A stretch of 64,000 nt of DNA from Chionis minor (lineage: Eukaryota; Chordata; Aves; Charadriiformes; Chionididae): the NCBI GenBank assembly GCA_013398295.1, contig VZSF01011264.1, positions 186,001 to 250,000 on the forward strand, read 5' to 3'. The notes beneath the pieces were generated by a model. It made no database searches, was not told where the DNA came from, and saw nothing but the letters and a program-made list of their open reading frames with translations. Position numbers and translations under genes: made by a program. Below, piece by piece: positions 11,501-21,565 of this stretch; the stretch's first letter is position 1; each line of letters starts with the position of its first letter.

Positions 11501-14272
11501 TAGTATTTTTGTACTAGGGGAATACTGTAGGACTAATAATAAACAGCAAATAATTGGAAACCAATACCAAATTATTCTCTGGTTTTGCTCAGCAAATGTG
11601 TTCTACCATGCTGATTACGGAGGAAGATAAAGCCCTATAATATCTTGGTTATGCTCAGCCTGCAAAGCTAGGTGTGTCTATCCTGATAGACTCTTCTAAT
11701 GATTAAAACCAAACAAATTGTTCTTCATGGCTATACTTCTGCTACAGTACAAATCGTGCAACAAATGACATCTTAAATTCAATCAGCTGGCGTTAAAAAA
11801 CTGCAATAAAAAGCCTAGGTATCTGGTTTGTATTTCTGCAACATCTAATGTAAAAGCAGCACCTAGTAGCCTTACTTGTGTTACTTCTTTGATACAAACG
11901 TGACACTTAAATGCCATTTTGACTTATTTGTCAGTAGAGGTAGTACAGTACTACTGCTTCTCTTGGCAGGAATAGCAGTGACATCCTTGTCGCTTTCATG
12001 CCGTAGCTCCTAACCAAATCAGCCAACTGTACAAACTTTCAGAAAAAGGGAAATCATTACAAGAGAAAGACTGCTTAATTTTGTATCACATTATTTGGCA
12101 GGAAAACATCCTGGGCTTTCCTAGTGTGTAAAACCCTATATATAGTTGCAAGCATACTTGAATTTATGGATACTAGATTAACAAATAGAGAACATGGGAG
12201 GCTGAAGGCAGGAGTCACTGGAGTCCTGAATCATATTTTTTAAGCAATTGAACATCTCCTGCATGAGCCAGCAAGCGCTGGGCAATTTGAATTGTTGTCT
12301 GCTGTTTAATTGGGCAGTTATTGCTGTATGTTTTGTATTTTGGTGGAGCTGTAGCTTTGCTTGTCACCAGTGTGCAAAGCCTCACCTGGGGAAGACCTGT
12401 TCCTGAATACCACAGGTCCATATGTAAATTCAGAAGAAATTGTTCCTGCATCACTGAGCTCAGAAAAAGAAATTATTCTTCAAAGTCCAGAAGAAAAGAA
12501 TATTTTTAAGGTTCTAATTTTACTGCATTCTTTAAATCCAGTTTTGGCATGGTAGTATGTAACGTGCTGTATATTTAAGCCTTAAAGTATTACAGACAGC
12601 TAAAGAGAATGTTCAAGCTGTGAAGCTCTCTGTCACTCTTTCTGATAGCATAGTAAGTGTACATAAGTAGTCTCAACTGTTTTCTAATGACATCCCTTGA
12701 AATCTGCCTGTCACCTCTGATTGCCCTAGAAGAAAGCTAAAAGAGTATTTCTTCAATGGAAATAGTTGTGTGAATGAAATGTCGTTATTCTTTTCAGCCT
12801 CTGTGTGACAGACAAGAAATCTGCTCCATTGTAAGAACTTCACCATGCCAGAGGCCTCCCAGGCTTCACCAAATTCCGGTTAACACAGAAGCATTCCGCC
12901 TTCCTGAAGGAGTGCCTGAAGGTGAGAGAATACAGAATTGGTGCGCTGTGCAGAGGGTAACTGGCTATTTGAATGTTTAAAGGTGTTTGTTTCTTTTTAA
13001 AAGTCTGAAAAACCACAATGCTAAAGAGTAAAAGAGCTGAAGGCTTCACGTTTCTGACTTAAGTGTTCTCTTGCAACGGTACTACACTAATGTTTCCTGC
13101 TCCAAGGATCTTTAGCGTAGGAATTAACACAATCCAGCCATTTCATAGCCTAGATCATTAAGGCCAGAAGGTGCCACTGGGTAACTCTGGGAATATCTGC
13201 ACCTCTTCAGGTTACTCCTAAGCTCAACTTTGAGTTTCACAGCTGCTATGGAGACTCCCTAAAAGAGATACCAGCCTGGCTAGTTAACTATTAACTTGCC
13301 TTATTTCTAGGGTGAATATCTCTGACTTGAGCTTTCAGCCATCGGTGTGTTTTGTATCTTGCTGAGCTAAACTGTGAGCTTTTAGCATCCAGTATTTTCC
13401 CCCCTGAAAGTAGTTCAAGTAATAGGGTATGTTTTTTCTTTAAAGATTATCAGTTTCTCTAAAGGTTTCTATTCTTTTCTCCTGAGACCCTTAATGTAGG
13501 GGAAGCTCCTTTCTTCACTTCCTAGATTTTTGTTAAATAAGGAGAACTGTGTACAAAACTGTCTCATCACTACCATTGAGGCGCAATTCCCTTTCCAGTC
13601 TCTTGAAGTTTCTCAGCGTGCCACTGGATGGCATATGTCTTCCTAAGTTTAAAGTAGTTCTTTACAACGTCTGCAAGTTTTCTGCAAGTTTATTTGTCAT
13701 TTATGCTGTTACTAATTTAATACAGAGATGCTGCATAAACATTATAACTCTCAAAAATACTGAATATACACAGATTTGCAATGGAATTACAGTCTCGTAG
13801 GTCCAAATATTCTCCTACTTCATTACAGATTGAATTGCGTACAGCATCTAGAATTCAGGGAAGTGCTTTTATGAGTGCATATGTATTAATTAATGACAAT
13901 CATCTGATGCTTCTGTACAAATCAAAGAACAAGGATGTTATGTCACATACCCAGGAGAATTCTGGAACCTATACAGACCATAGGTTGTCCTTGGTAGGCA
14001 AGTGGTTCTCAGAAATCAGCAAGTGGTGCTGTCAGAAGAAAAGTTTGGTTTTGTTACTGCTTTTCTAGAGGAGCCTGGGGATCAGGATTAGACTGACTAA
14101 AGGTGACAATGGGTGTTTTCATGCTGGATGTTTTCATCTAACCCGTTGTCAGATCAATGAGCTTTCTCTTACACTTGATTGTGCCACTTTACTGATAGTA
14201 TTTAACTTATCACTTTTTTCCACAGATACTATTACCAGTACCAAAAATTGGATCTACTGTAAACACAGATGA
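5481..14272 (+). CDS. MEIKIN: MEIKIN-like meiotic kinetochore factor, twelve 3' exons (5' end missing)
   Basis: Twelve exons with GT/AG borders join in one frame: 5481-5568, 5792-5870, 6870-6930, 7607-7750, 8186-8308, 8565-8604, 9763-9824, 10622-10716, 11049-11228, 12355-12510, 12798-12921, 14226-14272. Every junction phase matches, giving about 399 residues and a TGA at 14270-14272. The first exon, with the start codon, is not visible and must end one base into a codon. The protein is Ser/Thr-rich and probably disordered, with a basic nuclear-localisation-like patch (PKRLKCKKK) in exon 9, an S-S-P site fitting a PLK1 polo-box motif, and a compact C-terminus (STKNWIYCKHR). MEIKIN acts at meiosis-I kinetochores with PLK1 and CENP-C, promoting sister co-orientation and protection of centromeric cohesion. 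Identity rests on position immediately upstream of FNIP1 on the same strand, length near that of mammalian MEIKIN, and character; I could not align it. Another testis/ovary gene at this locus is the alternative. Confidence 0.8.
5792..5870 (+). CDS. MEIKIN: MEIKIN exon
   Basis: Bounded by 'cttcaactgcag' and GTGAGA. The first base completes a serine codon; the rest encodes an acidic segment TQVYVRETTDFEENEEKTQE ending TAPLK, and the exon ends on a codon boundary. Confidence 0.8.
6870..6930 (+). CDS. MEIKIN: MEIKIN exon
   Basis: Bounded by 'tttaattgtag' and a consensus donor GTGAGT. Encodes ESLIINFESKESLKNADVTS and leaves one base, in phase with both neighbours. Confidence 0.8.
7607..7750 (+). 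CDS. MEIKIN: MEIKIN exon with ETFR (separase-like) site
   Basis: Bounded by 'tttctttatctctag' and GTGAGA; 144 bases. Encodes a hydrophobic/acidic stretch (GVSAFLLECLDVDSTADY) followed by NSWPSPETFRDDGS. SPETFRDD contains E-x-x-R, the minimal separase cleavage consensus, near residue 117-120 of the visible protein. Mammalian MEIKIN is known to be cut by separase; assigning the site here is inference. Confidence 0.85.
8186..8308 (+). CDS. MEIKIN: MEIKIN exon
   Basis: Acceptor 'cttttacatag' at 8185 and donor GTAATT at 8309. Encodes a serine-rich segment (GPKFCSEDSSKYKNSTLLDS then KAVTIDKIPQISNLSAIL) with one carried base at the 3' end. Start phase agrees with the preceding exon. Confidence 0.8.
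8565..8604 (+). CDS. MEIKIN: MEIKIN short exon
   Basis: A 40-base exon after a strong poly-T tract and 'taag', with donor GTAATC. Encodes EPVLDSCQDRYTT and leaves two bases. It is small but is required for the frame of the next two exons. Confidence 0.7.
8605..9762 (+). other. MEIKIN intron holding the pseudo-exon
   Basis: GT at 8605 to AG at 9762. Apart from the 44-base splice-flanked block at 8718-8761, nothing supported is seen. Short ORFs at 8938-9403 on both strands have no codon bias or matching exon phase. Confidence 0.6.
8718..8761 (+). other. Pseudo-exon or alternative cassette inside MEIKIN
   Basis: 44 bases with good splice sites: 'tgttgagtttcag' before and a consensus GTAAGA after. 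Spliced after the exon at 8565-8604 it meets TAA within six codons. Spliced directly after 8186-8308 it is open (TSVLTNCETGALSQ) and then joins the exon at 11049 in frame, bypassing three exons. It is therefore either a poison exon, an alternative cassette or a chance match. Confidence 0.35.
9763..9824 (+). CDS. MEIKIN: MEIKIN exon
   Basis: The acceptor follows a pyrimidine-rich tract ('tttcttcctctcctag'); donor GTAAAA. The first base completes an arginine codon, then KILSDCNYSSSALSVSTTLA, leaving one base. Phases match both neighbours. Confidence 0.75.
10622..10716 (+). CDS. MEIKIN: MEIKIN exon with S-S-P polo-box-type motif
   Basis: Acceptor 'ggaaatttatcacag' and donor GTGAAA. Encodes KKICKITASRERTPDLETG then MRCSSPLGPERK and ends on a codon boundary. 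C-S-S-P near residue 222-225 of the visible protein fits the S-[pS/pT]-P consensus bound by the PLK1 polo-box. An internal GT/AG pair (10679 and 10702) could be misread as a small intron; keeping it exonic preserves the frame and the motif. Confidence 0.75.
11049..11228 (+). CDS. MEIKIN: MEIKIN exon with basic patch
   Basis: 180 bases (60 codons), symmetric phase 0/0, acceptor 'tcaccctttag', consensus donor GTAAGT. Only one frame is open. It begins PDNETAKPKRLKCKKKEDR, a lysine/arginine-rich patch resembling a nuclear localisation signal, then a Ser/Thr/Gly-rich tail ending QLSKQSDAVV. Skipping it would keep the frame. Confidence 0.85.
12355..12510 (+). CDS. MEIKIN: MEIKIN exon with weak splice sites
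   Basis: 52 codons, symmetric phase 0/0. The only acceptor giving the right phase is TAG at 12352-12354 (purine-interrupted tract); the donor GTTCTA at 12511 is poor. The frame is open and acidic (for example PYVNSEEIVPASLSSEKEI, then ILQSPEEKNIFK). It fits exactly between the phase-0 end at 11228 and the phase-0 start at 12798. Weak sites and divisibility by three suggest it may be skipped in some transcripts. Confidence 0.6.
12798..12921 (+). CDS. MEIKIN: MEIKIN exon
   Basis: Acceptor 'gttattcttttcag', donor GTGAGA. Encodes PLCDRQEICSIVRTSPCQRP followed by PRLHQIPVNTEAFRLPEGVP. It holds a T-S-P and a second E-x-x-R match (EAFR). One base is carried to the final exon. Confidence 0.85.
12922..14225 (+). 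other. Last MEIKIN intron
   Basis: GT at 12922 to AG at 14225. AT-rich with no recognised exon, repeat or RNA gene. Small open stretches at 13549-14068 are not flanked by splice sites that keep the frame. Confidence 0.55.
14226..14272 (+). CDS. MEIKIN: MEIKIN terminal exon
   Basis: Acceptor 'tatcacttttttccacag'. The carried G plus AT gives Asp, then TITSTKNWIYCKHR and TGA at 14270-14272. The aromatic/basic C-terminus stands out from the low-complexity body and is the likely conserved C-terminal end of the CENP-C-interacting part (family knowledge applied by inference). Confidence 0.8.
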
Positions 14273-15585
14273 GATTTCTGGGATTCAGCAGGAGTCGACA
14301 GAAGAAATAACTGTCCTGCTACTGTAGCAGGGAGGTGAAACAGAATTACTAACCTGTAATTAATGGCTGTATTTTTTCAGCATATGTACTGTTTGAAGTT
14401 TAGTGTAATGCTTTGCAGTAAGCTTGCAAATACTTTCTTCTAAAGTACTTAAATTATTTTGTACAAGTAACTAGGTCTTATTCTGGGCATTTTTCTGTAA
14501 GGACTTCATAAAGATGATTCTTTCGTTCATTTAGATTTTTAAAAAGTGTGACTCGAGAACAGCAGACCAAATTGTGTTAATGGAATTATTTTTTCTTCTT
14601 GCTGTGCCAAGACTTCTAGATTTCTCTAGTAGCATTAGCACCTAAAGATGTGACCTCTACTTGAGTTAAGAAGCGTTAATACTGTTTATAAAGGTAACTG
14701 CATGTCCTGGAAATGGGTATGTAAAGCATTCGTGTACTCTCGGTGACTCCGAAGTCAATAGTACACCACCCAGTAGACTACCTGAATGCTTGGGTCTGAG
14801 AACTCCGGAGGTACAGAACTTTGTTGTGCTGTAAACTGATGTCTAAACGTGAATATAGGTCGTCTTCATTCTACTGTCACTTTTTATGATCAGCACTATC
14901 ACCATTCTGGGCACATCCACTACCCAACCACTGTGATCTCAGAATCCTTCCCATTTCATGTCAGTTATTGTATAATACCACCTCTCTCAGTCGTCGTTTC
15001 TCCTAGTGGCTTCAGACTTGCACAGAGGAAGTAGGTGCCTTACATGAATACAAGGGTGGAAAAACCCCTTTGTATAGCTGAACTGTTTCAAGAGCTGGAT
15101 ATTGGTATTCTGAATGTTCAGGTTACTGCTTGCACATAGGTTAGATTCCCAGTGCTTCCAGTTCAGCTTGTGGCTTGTTAATCGATAAATGTTCTTCAGC
15201 AGTGTGCCGAATGCCTTGGAAAACATGGACAAGAACACAGTTTTTCTCCAGTTACATTCACTGCAGGCTAAAGTAACTTGGATCCCAACCCTGTTCTCAC
15301 TGCAATACCCTTTACTTAGACTCTTTGGTTTTCAGTGTTTTAAAAAGATAGTATGGCTTTCCACACCTTTTGAAGTCTGAATTTGTTTCTCACTATTATT
15401 GCCTAGAATACTCATGCCCTGGAAAACAGTTCTGTGTTTCCAAAAAGAGCATGTCAAGAAGACATACAAAATCCACAGCTTTAGTTAGACTGCATTTGAA
15501 AATAGCTGTGGAAGTTCAGACCCTGAGCCTTTTCCTATTGCTCTGGGGTAGAAGGAAGTGCAAATAAATGCTGCTAGATTAGTCT
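14273..15585 (+). terminator. MEIKIN: MEIKIN 3' UTR with polyadenylation signal
   Basis: Untranslated sequence after the TGA. The first clear AATAAA is at 15563-15568, about 1.3 kb downstream of the stop, so the 3' UTR may run to about 15585. Earlier variant signals could give shorter transcripts; the exact end cannot be fixed from sequence. Confidence 0.4.
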
Positions 15586-17598
15586 GAAGCAGTATTGTAT
15601 AAACATACTGTATAGCTCAAGGTTAAAAATGATGCCATTAAGTTGTTTTTCCTTTAAGCATTAGTAGAATGAGTTATGCCAATAACTCCTTGGAGCCCTC
15701 TCAGGTATGCTTCTAATTATCAATATCCTTATTCTTGCAAATACTAAGCCACTGGTAATTATGCAAGAATCTAGAGCCCCTAGGGACAGAGGTGAGCTCC
15801 CTGATGTAGCTTTAGGCAAAACAGAAAGTTATGTATCTAGTAAGTTGTGATTATGATTTGTACAAGTAAAGAATGGTTCAGAGAGGTGTTTATGGTATTT
15901 GAGGAGTCCTAGGAAAAGGCACGCGCTTTCCCCTAAACTGTTTTGTAGTTTCTATACAAGAAACAGATGAATACTGACAAACTAATTGGAGAGTACAAGA
16001 GGAGAAAATATGGCACGTAACTGTGGTGTCGGATATAGCAGTCTAAAAATTGCCAAGTTCTGTTTTTCTTGATGTGATGGGGCTATATAGCAGGACAGAA
16101 ATACCATGGACCACAATCTCTCTTGTCCTTCCCTTCGGTTAAGAAAGCGCTGCTTCTTATTCCCATCTTTTGTCTGACTCTTGGAGAAAGTGTAATTAAT
16201 TACCAGGCTAGCTCTCTGCCCCAGGGAAGGAAATTTTATTCATTTTGAGGCCGCAACAATATCTACTCTTGTTCTCCTTTTCTCAAAGGGAAGGCATTTT
16301 CCCATGTTTTGGTTTTAAACTGAAGAATGACTACATAAAATTTCATTCAAAGTTGAAACTGGCTCTTCCATGTTAGCGGATAAAGGTTATGGGTCACAGC
16401 CGGTTCACGGGTAGCACAGAGGAGCCTATTTGTGCAGGGACTCGGGAGGGAAATCTGGTCAGTGTCAGCAGGGCTGCGCTGTCACATCCTAGACATGATG
16501 AAGTCTTAATGGCTTGAATGGAGTCGCTTACAGGGAGTCAGGCCGTGCGAGAGCTGCGATAATGCTTTATCACTGGGAACTGTGCATTGTAGATGCATGT
16601 TTCGTAAGTGTATTATACGTAAATCTATAAGAGGGTTTTCATTAACGCCGCTCAGTTATTTTTATCTGAAGCGTACTTCTAGGAGACTCGGACTTCGAGA
16701 GCTCGGAGACATTGGCTTCTCGCGGCAGCGCTGTAGGGGCTGGGTGTTGGAGGGGAAAGACCTGCAGGCAAATGGTTCTGGTTTGGGTCATCACCTCTAG
16801 ACACAGAAGGGCCAGGTTTGGGGCCCGGGGCAACGCGTGCTGAAGGGGCAGAGAAACTGAAATTCACCTTCTCGGTGGAGGTATGAAGATTTGCTGCCTA
16901 CATAACAATTTGTAGTTATCCCTTTTTCTCCTCCTGTCCATCCTTTGTTCCCCTGATTAAGGTATGTCAGTCAAGCCCATCAGAAGCACTCGCTGTTAAT
17001 TTGGGAGTTTTGGAACATGTTGACATTTACTTTCAAAGGGATTCCAGCAGCTTGAAGTGTAATTAACTAAATCTGCAGTGCTGTAAATTGTGAAGCTACT
17101 GAAAGCTGAGTTGTATATCCTGGCCAAAATTCTGTTATTTCGTAGTGTTCTTGCAGGACTTTCCACCTTCGAGGCCGTGTTTCCGTGCCCGCGGTGACGT
17201 GAGGGGGCTGTGACGGGTGACAGGCTGGCTGAGGCCATGGGGCCGGGGCAGGCGGGTGTGTGTCCTCCTGACGGGGCCAGGGGGAAAAAGCGCATCTAAA
17301 CATTGAATCCTGTTTTCTTTTACAACTACCTTCAGCTTCTCCTAGATGAAAAACACAGTTCCTCCAGGTGGCTAGTTGTGAGGAATCGTTATATAGATAT
17401 GTTACACAGGTGCTAAATTATGCCTTTAAAAAACAATCTTACGTCATACGCAGTTTTAGTTTAATTCTGTTTTTCAGGGAAGCAGACCACTCGGTTTTGT
17501 CGGTCCTTAATTAAACTTTCTAGCGTGTTGTATCTGCGCAGCGAGACGTTGAAGGAGATTTCCCTGTTACCACCATTTCCATTGCATTGAATTTACTA
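15586..17598. other. MEIKIN-FNIP1 spacer
   Basis: No exon or RNA gene recognised. GC content rises at about 17150-17290, where a CRE-like TGACGTGA lies near 17193. The distal part may therefore belong to the upstream regulatory region of FNIP1, whose first exon probably lies in the gap at 18101. Confidence 0.4.
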
Positions 17599-17980
17599 AT
17601 CATAGAATCACAGAATCACTTGGGTTGGAAGAGACCTTCAAGGTCACTGAGTCCAACCATCAACCTATGCCAAAACCACCCCTAACCCATGTCCCTCAGC
17701 ACCGCGTCTGCCCAGCTTTTAAATACCTCCAGGGACGGCGATTCCACCCCCTCCCTGGGCAGCTTGTTCCAATGCCCGATAACCCTTTCCATAAAGAAGT
17801 TTTTCCTAATATCCCACCTAAACCTCCCCTGGCACAACTTGAGGCCATTTCCTCTTGTCCTGTCCCTTGTTCCTTGGGAGAAGAGACTGACCCCACCTGG
17901 CTATAACCTCCTTTCAGGGAGTTGTAGAGAGTGAGAAGGTCTCCCCTCAACCTCCTTTTCTCCAGGCTGAACAATCCCAA
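17599..17980 (-). mobile_element. CR1 LINE 3' fragment
   Basis: About 380 bases in reverse orientation, beginning 'atcatagaatcacagaatca' and 'cttgggttggaagagacctt', then the typical 'aagaagtttttcctaatat' and 'ctccttttctccaggctgaa'. It lies immediately left of the second gap, which may have contributed to assembly failure. Confidence 0.95.
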
Positions 17981-18100
17981 TGAAAGAGTTTTGCCCAAAT
18001 CCGCAGATTCATTATATTTTATTAAAATCAACTTTGTCGCCCTTTCTTTTGCGTTATAGCCCTCGGCCGTTCCCCCCCGCTCTCCCCTCTCGCTCGCAGN

Positions 18101-18812
18101 NNNNNNNNNNNNNNNNNNNNNNNNNNNNNNNNNNNNNNNNNNNNNNNNNNNNNNNNNNNNNNNNNNNNNNNNNNNNNNNNNNNNNNNNNNNNNNNNNNNN
18201 NNNNNNNNNNNNNNNNNNNNNNNNNNNNNNNNNNNNNNNNNNNNNNNNNNNNNNNNNNNNNNNNNNNNNNNNNNNNNNNNNNNNNNNNNNNNNNNNNNNN
18301 NNNNNNNNNNNNNNNNNNNNNNNNNNNNNNNNNNNNNNNNNNNNNNNNNNNNNNNNNNNNNNNNNNNNNNNNNNNNNNNNNNNNNNNNNNNNNNNNNNNN
18401 NNNNNNNNNNNNNNNNNNNNNNNNNNNNNNNNNNNNNNNNNNNNNNNNNNNNNNNNNNNNNNNNNNNNNNNNNNNNNNNNNNNNNNNNNNNNNNNNNNNN
18501 NNNNNNNNNNNNNNNNNNNNNNNNNNNNNNNNNNNNNNNNNNNNNNNNNNNNNNNNNNNNNNNNNNNNNNNNNNNNNNNNNNNNNNNNNNNNNNNNNNNN
18601 NNNNNNNNNNNNNNNNNNNNNNNNNNNNNNNNNNNNNNNNNNNNNNNNNNNNNNNNNNNNNNNNNNNNNNNNNNNNNNNNNNNNNNNNNNNNNNNNNNNN
18701 NNNNNNNNNNNNNNNNNNNNNNNNNNNNNNNNNNNNNNNNNNNNNNNNNNNNNNNNNNNNNNNNNNNNNNNNNNNNNNNNNNNNNNNNNNNNNNNNNNNN
18801 NNNNNNNNNNNN
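18101..18812. other. Assembly gap; probable site of FNIP1 promoter and exon 1
   Basis: 712 Ns flanked on the left by 'cgttcccccccgctctcccc' and on the right by a GA-rich minisatellite and then CpG-rich sequence to about 19130. FNIP1 exon 1 (about 30 residues starting MAPTLFQKLF in vertebrates) is not found in the readable sequence between MEIKIN and exon 2, and this is the most suitable missing segment. Placement is inference. Confidence 0.5.
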
Positions 18813-18928
18813 AGGCAGGGGGAAGGCAGGGGGGAGGCAGGGGGAAGGCAAGGAGGAGGCAGGGGGAAGGCAAGGAGAAGGCAGGGGGAAGACAAGAAGA
18901 AGTCAGGAGGAGGGCAGGGGGAAGGCAG
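18813..18928 (+). repeat. GA-rich minisatellite, about 11-12 bp unit
   Basis: Variants of 'aggcagggggaaggcagggg' repeat to the edge of the gap, with drift to 'aagacaagaagaagtcagga' at the far end. The strand is nearly pyrimidine-free and G-rich, which probably explains the gap. Its full length is unknown. Confidence 0.9.
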
Positions 18929-21206
18929 CCCTTCTGGAGACCGTTTTCTGCCCCCTGTCCCCCGGCTGGGCGGCCGTGGAGTCACGAAGCCCCTTGGGTG
19001 GGTGTTGTGGGGGCTCCAGTTCGTGGTCCTGCGTGGGGACTTGGTGCGGGGAGAGGCTTCTTCCCTCCGCGCTTCTGCGCCGGGGCCTGGGACTTGCCCA
19101 GGGCCTCCTCGGGCTTTGGCTGGCTCGGAAACAGGTAGTTTTTGTGGCTGTGAAACAGGCTTCGTTCCACCGGCGGATAATGGCTACGCTGGAAAGCCAT
19201 GCAGCCCCGGTCCTGGCTGGTGGCGTGAAGAGGTCGCCTGCAAAATCATTTTAAAGTGCAGGTTGGCGACGTGGATGCGAAGGCAGTGTGCTTCGTTAGG
19301 AAGAGCTACGCACTTCTTGAAATGCTTCTAACAGTGCGGTAAAGCTCCCTCCCACCCGCTGCCCTGGAATTCATTGCCTACAAATGACCAGCCTGTGGGT
19401 TGCTCTGTGAAGGGAGATCTCTGGCTGACGGGCTTATTTTTACTTAGTGGGATGCTCCTTTTAACTGTACTGATACGATTTTGCAATTTAAGTGGTTAAC
19501 AGTATATCTGCAGTAACTTAAGAAACATTTTCACAGAATATTGATGGGTCTTTTTCTGTCCTGAAAGAGTCAGGACACGCTCCTGGACACAACCCGAAGT
19601 CCAGTGCTGTAACTGCTGGCACGGACCTTTTAAAGATGCAGATCACAGCTGCTCGCACACCTCTCTGCTATTTACTGTGGAGGCGGTTCCTTTTTTTTGA
19701 TCATCTCTCTTAAGAGACAAAACTTTTTAATGATGTCGTCTTACTTTCTAAATCAGCTTAATACTGGGATCAGACCCCTTGGTGGGGAAGGGGCACTAGG
19801 ACTGCTCTGTGTCATTGCCTTGCCTTCCACCCCCCGTTAAGATGTTTGTTAGTGATGGATTTATATGAAGACTGACAGTTAATTCAACAGCTGCAGTGCA
19901 GACCCTGGGGCAGAAACGTGTGGATCGTGCCTGTGTGGAAAGGAGCGCGAGCGCGTACTCCGCAAGGCCTCTTCTTCCCTTTTCACCTGCGTCGTTCTGT
20001 GCCAAACTGGATGTGAAGTGTCGGAAAGACAGGTCACACCGTCTGCTCTTTCTTCTCCATTTATGTAGGGCTGTTTCACTTTGTGATGTGAACTGTCAAC
20101 CAGGAACTGGTGCATTTGCAGTTATTTTTTTTGGTGGAGCGGTGGGTATAGAATCCCAGGAGGAGGCTGGCGGCTCTTCTGACTAAGGCTCCGGAGGGTG
20201 GGAGACCCAGCTCTTTCTTACAAGAGCCAAGTATTAATTTTTGAAGACTAATGCAGATGCCCTGTAGGCATATTGCCCAACGGCTGCTTTCATTTGCCAA
20301 GTGGGGACAGGTCTTTTAGTTAATCCTCACTATATATGGTCTTATCAGTTACTGGTGAAACTTTTGGATAATACACAAAATAAAGACCGTTATTCATTAC
20401 AGCCGGGTCTTTAGAGACTGGAACAAGCACTGTGGATTTTTAGACTGTTCCTGGTTCCAGTAAACCTGAAGGCAGCAGCCTCATCAATTTCAGTGGAGCA
20501 GGGTTATGTTTATGGATTGATATATTATTATCTGTTGAGATTCTAAATAACAGAACACTTTTCAAATATTCTGAGGGCTGCTATTTCTGAGTGTCTTCAC
20601 TTTGAAAGCTTGGTCTGAGGACCAAGGAAACTGAGGAGACTGTGTAGAACAACCATACAAAATACATACATTCTCTTAATATGTTTTGTGAATAATATGG
20701 ACTTAGAAAAGTCCAACTACTCTGGCAGTGACAGTAGTATAGCAGAACACTGAAGGAAGATTTTGATGCCCATTCTTTTTTTGACTAATATCTTGCATTT
20801 CCATCAGGCTTACTGTGAAAATTTACCAGGGCATAAAATCTACTTAATTTGTACTTACGCTATTTAAAAAATAAAGTTATTAATACTTTTCAGGGGAAAC
20901 AATACTTTGTTTGTTTGCTTGGCTTTCTTTCCTGCCCAGACTCTTCTTTCTGTGTTGTAAGTGTGTGAAGTTTCATGAGTCTGGGTCTAGCCAAACTGTG
21001 TAAAATCCTTCAGAACTAGAGGCTAACAGGTCTAGTGATGTGACCAGCAAGTTAGCAACTGTAAAGTACTGGTTTGCCTTTTTAAAAATATGTATATAAA
21101 GGCAGTTTATTTTACAGAAGAAGCCTTAGGAAATCACATTTAGCTCTTCAGTTTAACCAAGGCTAAGTGGCCCTTAGACTCAAATCTCTTAGTACAGCTC
21201 GACATT

Positions 21207-21565
21207 CACGTGGTGAACAAGATTATTCAAAATTCTAGTGGAATAGTCTGTTTACAAGAAACACAGAAACACCTGCAAGTATTCTAGAGGAGAGACAAAC
21301 CCTTAAGTTCCAAGGTGTAGAGTACCTGCTGTCTACCGCAAATACTACTCACGTGAGAGGATTTTCCCTGAGGGTAACTTTTACTATAAATAGGAGCTCT
21401 TGGCCATATTGTAGCATCTGGCACTGGCGGCTGCGGGTGACAGGAAAGCTCAGCCCGGGCTTGGGCCCTTACAGTTATTAGCAATAGGAGGTTTCAGATA
21501 TGTTGTTTTATAGAATTTTAGAATCAAAGTATTCCTGTTGTAAAAATACATAGCTGTTCACGTGA
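21207..21565. promoter_or_regulatory. Cluster of three CACGTG E-boxes
   Basis: CACGTG occurs at 21207-21212, and as the full palindrome TCACGTGA at 21349-21356 and 21558-21565. This core is bound by MiT/TFE (TFEB, TFE3, MITF) and USF proteins, and FNIP genes are known MiT/TFE targets. CACGTG occurs repeatedly elsewhere in the window, so the cluster is suggestive only. Confidence 0.25.

Noticed and set aside
17696..19254. Very long ORFs (about 265-429 codons) on both strands
   Set aside because: They run through 712 Ns and the GA minisatellite; no real reading frame can be claimed.
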